Positions 1-8,400 of a stretch of 64,000 nucleotides of DNA are shown here, one piece after another (the stretch's first letter is position 1; every line of letters begins with the position of its first letter). The translations under genes were made by a program, and so were the position numbers. Origin of the DNA: UBA721 sp002705165 (lineage in GTDB: Bacteria > Planctomycetota > Planctomycetia > Pirellulales > Pirellulaceae); assembly GCA_045565995.1 (NCBI GenBank), contig JBJLEF010000001.1, positions 2,176,402 through 2,240,401 of the forward strand, written 5' to 3'. Under the pieces are notes generated by a model that was not told where the DNA came from, ran no database searches, and saw only the letters and a list, made by a program, of their open reading frames with translations.

Positions 1-102
1 GTTTCCCATGATGTGAAATATACACGAGTTGCAGGGCATAGCGGCCATCCCGAGAATGACCGGTGTGATGAACTGGCTGTTCAGGCTTATAAGAATCGAT
101 AG
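1..102 (+). CDS. rnhA: Ribonuclease HI, C-terminal fragment (gene begins before the window)
   Basis: Frame 1 is open from the first base to a TAG at 100-102 and encodes 33 residues. They contain the block GHSGHPENDRCDELA, which matches the C-terminal signature of RNase HI; the His and the Asp of this block correspond to the catalytic-loop His and the last active-site carboxylate. RNase HI cuts the RNA strand of RNA-DNA hybrids. Only the C-terminus is visible, so length and start cannot be judged. purD follows 96 bases later on the same strand. The motif makes the identification strong despite the short fragment. Confidence 0.85.
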   Translation, partial: VSHDVKYTRVAGHSGHPENDRCDELAVQAYKNR

Positions 103-198
103 GCTTTCTTGTGCTCGCTCCCCTGCTTGAGTGTCGCAGGCGAGAGCGTTATATTCATGGGCAAGTCAGATCACAAGATTTTCAAGGATGGATCCACA

Positions 199-1494
199 AT
201 GAATGTGCTGGTAGTAGGTAGTGGCGGTCGTGAACACGCTTTGGCCTGGAAGATTTCTCAAAGTTCTCGTGTCAAGGATGTCTTTGTCGCTCCGGGAAAT
301 GCCGGTACAGCGCTGGAAGCTGTCAATGTCGATCTGGATTTGGATGACTACGGCTCTCTGCTTCGGTATGCGAAGGCTAATGGCGTTGGCCTGACGGTGG
401 TTGGCCCGGAAGTACCCTTGGCGGGTGGTATTGTGGACGTTTTTGAGGCTGAAGGGTTAAAGATCTTTGGCCCAGCTAAACCGGCAGCGCAATTGGAAGC
501 CTCGAAAGTCTTCTGTAAAGAGATTCTCAATGCTGCGAATGTGCCTACAGCCGATTACTGGGAATTTCGCGATGCGGATGCGGCGATTGAAATGATTCAT
601 GATCGTTATCCTGGAGATTCTCCCAACACCGCATGCCCAATTGTTGTCAAAGCTGATGGTTTGGCAGCAGGTAAAGGGGTCACGGTATGCAGCAAAAAGC
701 ATGAAGTATTGGAAGCGATTGAATTAATAGCTCGTGATAAAGTCTTTGGTGATGCCGGTGCTAAATTTATTCTCGAAGAAAAATTAGAGGGGCAAGAAGC
801 TAGTGTTTTGGCTATCACGGATGGGAAGACGATCATTCCGTTGCCGGCTTGTCAGGATCATAAGCCCGCTTATGACGGAGATGCAGGACCCAATACGGGG
901 GGGATGGGTGCCTACTGCCCGACTCCATTGGTAACCGAAGATGATATGTCTTGGGTGGAGGAGCATGTGCTTGTTCCTACGGTGCATTCCTTAAAAGCTA
1001 ATGGGACGCCCTTTAAAGGGGTGCTTTATGCAGGACTTATGAAGGGGCCTCAGGGAATAGAGGTGCTGGAATACAATGTTCGCTTCGGCGATCCGGAGTG
1101 TCAGCCATTGTTAATGCGACTGAAATCTGACTTGGTGGATGTTTTGGAAGCTGTGGCTGACGGAGATCTGGGGCGGATTGACCCGCTGGAATGGGATCCC
1201 CGGCCAACCTGCTGTGTCGTGATGGCGAGTGAAGGATATCCGGGAAGCTATGAAAAAAATAGGGTAATACGTGGTTTAGATGAGGCGGCCAGAATCGAGA
1301 ACGTCAAAGTCTTTCACGCGGGAACGATCGTTGGTAAGTCCGGAGCAATTCTTAGCAGCGGTGGTCGCGTGTTAGGTGTGACGGCGATTGGCGATGACCT
1401 AAAATCAGCTCAGGCATCAGCTTATGAAGCCGCTAAATGTATTGAGTGGCGGGGTAGTTGGTATAGAACTGATATTGCGAACAAAGCACTCTAA
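199..1494 (+). CDS. purD: Phosphoribosylamine-glycine ligase (GAR synthetase)
   Basis: This is the second step of de novo purine synthesis: 5-phosphoribosylamine + glycine + ATP give GAR. The 431-residue protein has the usual length. It opens with MNVLVVGSGGREHALAWK, the typical PurD nucleotide-binding start, and carries VKADGLAAGKGV and EEKLEGQEASVLAI of the ATP-grasp domain, then NTGGMGAYCPTP and EYNVRFGDPECQPLL near the active site. The ATG at 199 was chosen because family homology begins exactly there; the frame is open upstream to 109, but those 30 residues look like leader. The last codons lie inside a perfect hairpin (1488-1512). No other pur gene is nearby. Confidence 0.95.
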   Translation: MNVLVVGSGGREHALAWKISQSSRVKDVFVAPGNAGTALEAVNVDLDLDDYGSLLRYAKANGVGLTVVGPEVPLAGGIVDVFEAEGLKIFGPAKPAAQLEASKVFCKEILNAANVPTADYWEFRDADAAIEMIHDRYPGDSPNTACPIVVKADGLAAGKGVTVCSKKHEVLEAIELIARDKVFGDAGAKFILEEKLEGQEASVLAITDGKTIIPLPACQDHKPAYDGDAGPNTGGMGAYCPTPLVTEDDMSWVEEHVLVPTVHSLKANGTPFKGVLYAGLMKGPQGIEVLEYNVRFGDPECQPLLMRLKSDLVDVLEAVADGDLGRIDPLEWDPRPTCCVVMASEGYPGSYEKNRVIRGLDEAARIENVKVFHAGTIVGKSGAILSSGGRVLGVTAIGDDLKSAQASAYEAAKCIEWRGSWYRTDIANKAL

Positions 1495-1512
1495 AGAGTA
1501 TCTCTTTAGAGT
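1488..1512. terminator. Perfect 11-bp hairpin spanning the purD stop codon
   Basis: ACTCTAAAGAG (1488-1498) and CTCTTTAGAGT (1502-1512) are perfect reverse complements separated by TAT. The stop codon at 1492-1494 lies inside the left arm. Only three T follow, so it is an imperfect intrinsic terminator; it is AT-rich and symmetrical and could act in either direction or be an mRNA 3'-end stabiliser. The position at the end of purD before a 430-base gap fits a 3'-end function. Confidence 0.5.
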
Positions 1513-1734
1513 TTGTGACAAGTGTCACGGTTCCTCGGTTATATCAACGGTAAATTAGACCAAATATTTTTTGAAAATACGTAGTTTCCACGGCGTAGGG
1601 TACTACGTTCACTTAACAACGGTTGATAAACTAAGGGAAATACGGTTAATAGAATGACAACACGGGTAGTTACTTGTACGGGCCGAGGGCTTGTCGAGGT
1701 AGCTTACGCCTAGTTGGTTTTTTGTTCGATTTAA

Positions 1735-1752
1735 TTGTGAAAAAATTCACAA
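1735..1752. promoter_or_regulatory. Candidate Rex-type (or CRP-family) operator
   Basis: TTGTGAAAAAATTCACAA is a perfect 7-4-7 palindrome. It fits the Rex operator consensus TTGTGAANNNNTTCACAA exactly, and it also contains TGTGA-N6-TCACA, the CRP core. It is 191 bases before the Rieske gene, the first gene of an electron-transport cluster, where a redox or global regulator would be expected. No regulator gene is in the window, so which family binds it is inference. The poly-A spacer makes a chance match possible. Confidence 0.45.
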
Positions 1753-1859
1753 AGTAGGCTCGGCGATTAACGCGTTGCGGTTCGTCTGGTCGAATTTGTG
1801 TTAGTAGATGCACCGCCGTAATTCTATTGGGTATGGCCCGCCAACTCCCGAGGACCGCG

Positions 1860-1882
1860 GAGTAATTGAACGTGAATTACTC
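1860..1882. promoter_or_regulatory. 8-bp inverted repeat 61 bases upstream of the Rieske gene
   Basis: GAGTAATT (1860-1867) and AATTACTC (1875-1882) are perfect reverse complements with a 7-base spacer. With 61 bases between it and the Rieske ATG, it could be a second operator or a 5' UTR hairpin. There is no T-tract, so a terminator is unlikely. Confidence 0.3.
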
Positions 1883-1943
1883 TTAGGGTGTGTTTGGATA
1901 CTTAAGTAATTGTATATAAAGTAGACCATAGGCAAATTAACTT

Positions 1944-3086
1944 ATGGCTGATAAAGACTTAACAGTTGAAGAGATTCTGCTTCGGTGCCGTCAGTTGGAT
2001 GGAGAGGGTGGTTCCGCTCCTGCTCCTGAAGCGGAAGCTCCTGTAGAAGTTCCGGCTGAGGAAGTTGTAGCAGAACCGGCATCGGCGCCTGCGCCGATAG
2101 ACCCTTCCGGTATGTCGGTGGCTGATATGTTGGCAGCTGCTCGCGCGAGTGCTTCCGGTGAAGAGGATGCATCTGTAGAGGTTGCAGCCGAGCCTGCTCC
2201 TCTTGATCCTTCCAAGATGTCGGTGGCCGACATGTTGGCAGCAGCTCGAACAAGTGCCTCTGGTGAATCAGCGGCGGCTCCTAAGGCTTCCGCAACACCC
2301 AAGCCGGTGGCCTCAAAGGTTGCTGCACCAGCTGCGGCTAAAAAGGAATCGCCGGTTACTCAGACTGGGCCGCGTGACACAGCCAGTATTCTTGCGGCCG
2401 CTCGTAAGGGGGCTCAGCGTGGGCCGCAACGAGTGGAAGACGCAGTCAAGACGGCCGAAGAGGAAGTTGTAAAGCCAGCGGGTAAGCCGCCGATCGAATT
2501 GCCTCCTGCCCCGCGGCGTGAAGATTTCCTGCCGCCAAAGCCAGCTCCGGTTGTAGCGGATGCCACGGATCGACGTAGTTTCTTTGGCGCCACGGTAGGT
2601 GTTCTTTTTGGTGCTCCTTTGGCAGTTGGTTTTACCTCAATGGCGATCACCAGCTTGCTTTGGTTGTTGGGGCTTGCTCGATTCATGTTCCCGAATGTGT
2701 TGACTGAGCCGCCTACTAAATTCAAAGTTGGATTCCCTGACGCGTATGCCCCTGGTCAGGTTGAAGCGAAATATAAAGCACAGTTTGGTGTTTGGGTTGT
2801 GCGTTACGAATATGAAGGTGAGGCACAGATTTATGCACTTAAATCGGTTTGTACCCACCTTGGATGTACACCTAACTGGCTGGAAGGTGAGCAGAAGTTT
2901 AAGTGCCCATGTCATGGTAGTGGTTTCTACAAGGATGGGGTTAACTTCGAAGGACCTGCTCCGCGACCGCTGGAGCGATATGCCATTCGGCTTTCAGGTG
3001 ACGGCCAGTTGGAAGTAGATAAGAGTACCAAGTTTAATGAAGAGTTGGGTCAGTGGGCTGACTCCAGTTCTTATGTGAGCGTTTAG
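1944..3086 (+). CDS. Rieske iron-sulfur subunit of a cytochrome bc-type complex, with a repeat-bearing N-terminal extension
   Basis: The Rieske subunit oxidises quinol with cytochrome b and passes the electron to a cytochrome c. Cluster ligands are C303/H305 in CTHLGC and C321/H324 in CPCHGSG, with C308 and C323 as the expected disulfide. A Tat-like signal anchor begins at D209-RRSFF, followed by a membrane segment to about 248. Unusually, about 200 residues precede it. They are rich in Ala, Pro and Glu and contain two copies of MSVADMLAAAR (57-67 and 92-102, 35-residue period), a third related copy, TASILAAAR (146-154), and a possible fourth at 7-14. By topology this extension would be cytoplasmic. 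The cytochrome b genes follow directly, and the total of 380 residues is about twice the usual length. Confidence 0.92.
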   Translation: MADKDLTVEEILLRCRQLDGEGGSAPAPEAEAPVEVPAEEVVAEPASAPAPIDPSGMSVADMLAAARASASGEEDASVEVAAEPAPLDPSKMSVADMLAAARTSASGESAAAPKASATPKPVASKVAAPAAAKKESPVTQTGPRDTASILAAARKGAQRGPQRVEDAVKTAEEEVVKPAGKPPIELPPAPRREDFLPPKPAPVVADATDRRSFFGATVGVLFGAPLAVGFTSMAITSLLWLLGLARFMFPNVLTEPPTKFKVGFPDAYAPGQVEAKYKAQFGVWVVRYEYEGEAQIYALKSVCTHLGCTPNWLEGEQKFKCPCHGSGFYKDGVNFEGPAPRPLERYAIRLSGDGQLEVDKSTKFNEELGQWADSSSYVSV

Positions 3087-3132
3087 TAACTAGTTTGTGG
3101 CACCTTAGAGTTTGATACAGGTTAATTGATCA

Positions 3133-3909
3133 ATGCCTTCACTCGGTGATATTATTCGGAACTCTCAGATCTGGAAGAGTATCTTTCGGCACCCGGCTCC
3201 CGTGGACCGGCGTAACCGAATCGTCGTTATGCTGACGAACTTCTTCCTTCATCTTCACCCTGTTTCTGCCAAGAAGCAGGGGATTGCTCTTAGCTACACT
3301 TGGTGTATGGGTGGGGTTACGTTTTTCCTGTTTTTGGTGGAAACCATCACCGGTGTTTTGTTGATGTTTTACTATCGCCCAACGATTGAGTGGGCGTATA
3401 CCGACATATTAACGCTCAGAGATGCGACTTCCTTAGGATTGCTGCGCGAATTGCATCGCTGGGGGGCCCATGCGATGGTGATTACCGTCTGGTTGCATAT
3501 GTACCGGGTATTTCTCACGGGAAGCTACAAGCCGCCCCGGGAGTTTAACTGGGTGGTCGGGGTGATACTGCTGCTACTTACCTTGCTGATGTCATTTACA
3601 GGCTATTTGCTGCCGTGGGATCAGTTGGCTATTTGGGCTATTACAGTGGGGTCGAACATGGCTCGCGCGACTCCTTTCCTCGGGTATGAGGGGCCGGGGG
3701 CTCAACTGCTTACCGTGGGGGGCATTGATATGATTACGAATGCCTCCGATGCAAGATTCGGGCTACTTGGTGCTCGATTCGTGGGAGAAGAAACATTAAA
3801 TCGTTTTTATGTGTTGCATTGTATCGCTATCCCGTTGGGTGTGGCATTGCTTCTGGCAATCCACTTTTGGCGAGTCCGTAAGGACGGTGGTATCAGTGGG
3901 CCAATGTAA
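3133..3909 (+). CDS. Cytochrome b, N-terminal (b6-like) subunit
   Basis: This is the four-helix, heme-binding part of cytochrome b, 258 residues. The bis-His pairs are H108/H122 (14 apart) and H229/H244 (15 apart); the 15-residue spacing in the second helix is the b6 pattern. C58, in YTWCMGG, aligns with the b6 cysteine (FYCLGG) that covalently holds heme c-i, so an extra heme is likely. The Qo-side block TGYLLPWDQLAIWA and the C-terminal GISGPM also match b6. The protein ends where b6 ends, so it is a natural split rather than a frameshift. The rest of cytochrome b is the next gene. Confidence 0.93.
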   Translation: MPSLGDIIRNSQIWKSIFRHPAPVDRRNRIVVMLTNFFLHLHPVSAKKQGIALSYTWCMGGVTFFLFLVETITGVLLMFYYRPTIEWAYTDILTLRDATSLGLLRELHRWGAHAMVITVWLHMYRVFLTGSYKPPREFNWVVGVILLLLTLLMSFTGYLLPWDQLAIWAITVGSNMARATPFLGYEGPGAQLLTVGGIDMITNASDARFGLLGARFVGEETLNRFYVLHCIAIPLGVALLLAIHFWRVRKDGGISGPM

Positions 3910-3992
3910 TTGTGGAATTAACCTGATTTATTAATGCATGAATAATGCTGGTCTGATTTGTAGGGCTGGCAACTAGAAATAAAAAGCACGTT

Positions 3993-5348
3993 ATGCACGG
4001 TATAACATACGAAGAATTTCTGTCCCAGTTGAGCGGGTTCCTTTGCGGGTACTACGTACTGATTGCTGCGATGAACGGACTGTTCGCTTTCTATAGATGG
4101 AAGCAAAAGGGAGAGTCGAAACAGGCGTTGGGCTGGTCTGGACTTGCAATCGTGACGCTAGTCCTTGCAGCGATGGTTGCCAGTGGTAATAAGAATATCA
4201 TTGGATACATTTCATTTAATGAAACGATCAAGGGGCTGCTTGATAGTCTCATGTCCCCTACGACCTACTCGTTAGGTTCGCTTGTGATCTTGTTGGTAAT
4301 GTTCCAGTTTCGGGAAGTTCTGGTTCGGCCAAATATTGCCTGGTTAGGGCTTAATGGGATGATGCTCTTTATGGGCCTTTCCATGGCCGATTCAGACTTT
4401 GCCGCGATTGTCACGAAGCCTGATAATGTGCCGATTGTTGGCTTGATCTTCCTGTTGGCATTTTTCACCTGGTTGGCAACCTCGAAGGCTGTGGAAAATG
4501 ACAGACGCATTGCTAATGGTGAATTACCTTTGGAAGCGACGGAAACTGAGCGGGAGAAAGTGCTCGTTTGGCCGGACTTGGTTTATACCGAATTGATTTG
4601 CATGGTGGCTTTGACGGCCTTGCTGTTGTTGTGGGCGATTGTGCTGCAGGCCCCGCTTGAAGAACCTGCCAGTGCGGTCAAGACTCCTAATCCGTCGAAA
4701 GCCCCATGGTATTTCCTCGGATTGCAGGAAATGCTTGTCTATTATGACCCGTGGATGGCTGGTGTGGTACTGCCAAGTATGATTGTTGCCGGTCTCATGG
4801 CGATTCCGTACATCGACTTTAACAAAAAAGGAAATGGTTACTACACCATTAATGAACGTAAGTTTGCCTATCTGACCTTCCAGTTTGGATTTTTGGTCTT
4901 ATGGGTCACGCTGATCATTATGGGGACGTTTCTTCGCGGTCCGAACTGGAATTTCTTTGGGTTCTATGAGTACTGGGACTCCCATGCTGTTGAAGCAATG
5001 AATAATGTCGATTTATCTCAGTATGTCTGGGTCGAAATGTTGGGCCAGCCATTGCCGAAGCCAGATCCTCAAGCACCGTTCCTTACGAAGGTTTTCGTGA
5101 TCGCTCAGCGAGAGTGTGTTGGAATTATCCTGTTGATTGGATACTTTGCCATTTTGCCGCCCCTGCTGGCATTGTGGGATAAGAAACGCTTGTTTCAGCC
5201 GATGTACAAACGTATGGGATTGATTCGTTATATGGTGATGACGAATCTGATGCTCTGGATGGCCTTGCTGCCCATCAAGATGCTCGCCCGTTGGGTATTA
5301 AGTATGAAATACTTTATCTCGATTCCCGAGTATTTTATTAACTTCTAG
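3993..5348 (+). CDS. Cytochrome b, C-terminal (subunit IV-like) subunit with extra N-terminal helices
   Basis: The 451-residue membrane protein completes the quinol-oxidising site. KAPWYFLGLQEML occupies the place of the PEWY loop of cytochrome b; the usual Glu is replaced by Pro, a variant I associate with several bacterial Rieske/cytochrome b complexes. DPWMAGVVLPSMIVAGL and PYID follow as in subunit IV. Subunit IV is normally about 160 residues; here several hydrophobic segments precede the loop (about residues 15-195), and further helices lie at the C-terminus. It sits between the b6-like gene and the giant cytochrome c, so it probably assembles with both. What the added helices do is unknown. 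Confidence 0.85.
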   Translation: MHGITYEEFLSQLSGFLCGYYVLIAAMNGLFAFYRWKQKGESKQALGWSGLAIVTLVLAAMVASGNKNIIGYISFNETIKGLLDSLMSPTTYSLGSLVILLVMFQFREVLVRPNIAWLGLNGMMLFMGLSMADSDFAAIVTKPDNVPIVGLIFLLAFFTWLATSKAVENDRRIANGELPLEATETEREKVLVWPDLVYTELICMVALTALLLLWAIVLQAPLEEPASAVKTPNPSKAPWYFLGLQEMLVYYDPWMAGVVLPSMIVAGLMAIPYIDFNKKGNGYYTINERKFAYLTFQFGFLVLWVTLIIMGTFLRGPNWNFFGFYEYWDSHAVEAMNNVDLSQYVWVEMLGQPLPKPDPQAPFLTKVFVIAQRECVGIILLIGYFAILPPLLALWDKKRLFQPMYKRMGLIRYMVMTNLMLWMALLPIKMLARWVLSMKYFISIPEYFINF

Positions 5349-5423
5349 TGAACCGAATTTCGGATTCGATTCGTAACTATATAAAGACTTAGCACTGTAA
5401 GAGAAAGCAGAAGTAGACTAACA

Positions 5424-8400
5424 ATGCCTGCAACTGACAAAACAGTACGCGACATCAAGAAGATGCATGTGATTTTTGCCGTCACGTCAGTCATCTTGGT
5501 GTTCTCCACGGTTTGGATGTTCTGGAAAGACCACGATCGCCCGTGGAAAGAATACCAGAAGGAAGCTCGAGCGATTGACCTTACGGTTAGTCAGTGGCGA
5601 TTGATGGAAAGTCAGACTGCGGATGTGCTGGGCCGTTTGGAAGTGGCTAAAAGCGGGCTTGAGAATGCGAAAGGGAGCACCACGGAAGGTGTGGAAGTTG
5701 TAGACGAGTTTTTAGAGTTTTTGGGCAAGACGGAATCTCTGAAAGCGGCCGAAGGTGATCCGGAAGCTAGTGGGGCTATGGAATTGGCAGCACTTATTAC
5801 GGCCGATTTTGTACAAGATTTGGAAGACGCCAAGTCAGTATGGCAGCGTGATGATGAAGATAGGCAGCCGGAAGAACAGATCGCAGCTCGTGAAGCGATG
5901 GCCTTCGCTTTAAGTGAAGCCGTTCGCTTGCTGAAAGCTAAAGAGGATAAGATTCTTTCCGATACGAAGTTCAAAAGAGCTAACCGGGATGAAACGGCAT
6001 CGCAATTGGGTATTGCGTTTAGTGCTAACGATGAAGACGGACAGTCGCGTCTTAAAGATAAATTGGAAGAGATCCTTGAAAATCCAGCTGACGGCTTAAA
6101 TGCCTATGAATTGAAGTATGAAAAGGCAACGTACTTTCGTCGTCAATTGGGAGCAATTGCCAATAAATTTCAGGCTTCGGTTCGTGAATCGCAAAAAGCT
6201 CTTGATGAAGTGAATGCCGATAAAGTGCGTCTGAATGATGCCATCAGTACTAGTCATTCAGCATTATGGGAAGGCAAGTGGCTGGGGAAGGCCTGGTTGG
6301 AACTTCCGATCCTTGATGCTTTCAATGGGCCTTTGGATATTGATAACCTTTGGAGCGATGATCTTGAGCAGGATTATAACTTTAAGAAGGTTCGTCGTTT
6401 TGATCGTTGTACAACTTGTCATCAAATGATGGAGAAATCCGTCCCCGGCCAGGCTACAGAACCTGGTTTTGTATCCGACCGAATGATCGAGATTGTCCTG
6501 CAGGTTCCGCCGACGGCACTCCAGGATAGGATTGGCAATGATGGCAGCGTCGAAGCTGATGATGAAGGCAATCCTCTGCAGGAATTGCGACCGATTGGTG
6601 GGAAAGCCCAGGAGCGTCAGCAGTCGTTGGCTGAGTACGGATATGGTTTGCGGTTCTCACCGAGAGGACTTTATAGTGCAGACGATGTCACCATCTCCTA
6701 TGTCGCTCCAAACTCAGTGGCCAAGAAAGCTGAAATTGTTGAAGCTCTCAATCTGGATGAAGAATTCTCGGGTGAAGAGATTCTAAAGGCATTATTGCAG
6801 TCTGAAACCGATGCGAGCCCGATCAAGAACAGTACGCTTGCGCGGCACACTCGTGCAGGGCTGGAGGTCGGTGACGTCATTGTGAGTGTTGATGGTGACC
6901 CTGTGGTTAATCCTGACGTAGTAGCGGCACGTCTGCTTGATGTTCAGCAGGATGCATCCAAAACCGAACTGAAGCTTGTTGTGCGACGAGGTATTGGGCA
7001 CCCATTTGCCAGCCATCCTCGACTTGACCTTTTCGTTGGTTCGCTCAGCCCCCATAAGGTATCCGATTTTGCTTGTACAATTTGTCATGAAGGGCAGGGA
7101 AGTGCGACGGAATTTAAGTGGGCATCACACATGCCTGACAGTGAATTGGACCGTAAGCGTTGGATGGAAGAGCATGGTTGGTTTGATAATCATCACTGGA
7201 TTTACCCGCAGCATCCAAAACGTTTTATTGAGTCGACCTGTTTGAAATGCCATCACAATGTTACTGAGCTTGAGCCGAGCCTCAAATTTCCAGAAGCTCC
7301 TGCTCCTAAGGTTGTTCGTGGGTATAACACGATCCGAAAGTTTGGTTGTTTTGGCTGCCACGAAATGAATGGTTATGCCGGCGCAGATAAACGTGTTGGT
7401 CCGGATCTGCGATTAGAGCCTAACTATTTTGCGGCGGCCCTGCAGTTGCAGGCACAGGATGGCTTTAGTGGGCTCGGTGAACAAGCTCATAAGCTCGCTG
7501 GGCAGTTGGCTGCTCACCCGGAAGATCGTCAGACACGTTATGACCTCGTCAGCGTACTCGAAGCCGATGCAGCTTCGGAAGAACCAAAGCTAGACAGTGC
7601 TGAAAGCTCTCGTTTGGCCGGTGTGCTTGCTGACATTGAAGCTCCCGGGGTTCTGCGAAAAGCGGGGCCAAGTTTGCGTTACGTAGCGAAGAAAAATAGT
7701 GATCAGTTTTTATACGACTGGATCTCTGATCCGCAGAACTTCCGCCCAAGTAGCCGCATGCCCAGGTTTTTCAATTTGCACGCTCACTTCAGTGAACCAC
7801 TAAATGAATCCGACGCTGCAGCTAAGGAATTCGAAAAAGTCGAAATCTTGGGTATGGTCGAATATCTGAAAGCCTACTCACAAGGGTTTGAGTACCTGCT
7901 GCCTCAAGCTGATGTTGAAGGTGATGTTGCCCGCGGTAAAATCGCCTTTCAGGAACGAGGTTGCTTGGCATGTCATAGTCACAACGATCCCCAGTTGGCG
8001 GAGATAGAAAAGTTTCGAGCGCCAGATGAATTTGTACAAGGTCCGGATTTGTCTGACCTGGGTGGTAAATTTGCAGGTTTTGCTGACGCCGGTAAATGGT
8101 TGTATAGTTGGATCAAAGAGCCAACAAAGTATCATGCTCGTACGGTCATGCCGGACTTGTTTATCGATGTTGAAATTGTTAAAGATGCCGACGGTAATGA
8201 AACCGTCGTCGATCCGGTTCTTGATATCGTGACTTATCTGCTAGGTGAAGGATTGGACTGGGATGTAGCTGATGGAGAATTCTCTTTAGCGGCTGTCCAG
8301 GAAGGTGGAAGCCTGAGTCAGTCGATGGAAGACTTACTTTTAGTAAATCTGTCTGATTCCTTCTATGAAGCAGTCGCTAAAGAATATTCCCAAAAGGGGA

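Larger units (their letters stand above)
1513..1943. other. Long non-coding leader region upstream of the respiratory cluster
   Basis: There is no credible gene here. The stretch holds several inverted repeats: GTGACA-AG-TGTCAC (1515-1528), ACGTAGT/ACTACGT (1579-1585 and 1602-1608), an 18-base palindrome (1735-1752) and an 8-bp repeat (1860-1867 and 1875-1882). AT-rich sequence with TATATAAAG just before the Rieske start could hold a promoter -10 element, but I could not pair it with a well-spaced -35 box. The length and density of palindromes suggest a regulatory region or a structured 5' leader for the respiratory genes downstream. Confidence 0.5.

Noticed and set aside
1942..2302. Two minus-strand frames of 103 codons opposite the Rieske extension
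   Set aside because: They mirror the Ala/Pro-rich repetitive codons of the Rieske gene and have no start-site support.
3133..5348. Possible frameshift splitting a single cytochrome b gene
   Set aside because: The first protein ends in GISGPM as b6 does, a proper gap of 83 bases follows, and the second starts with its own added helices. This is the natural b6/subunit IV split.
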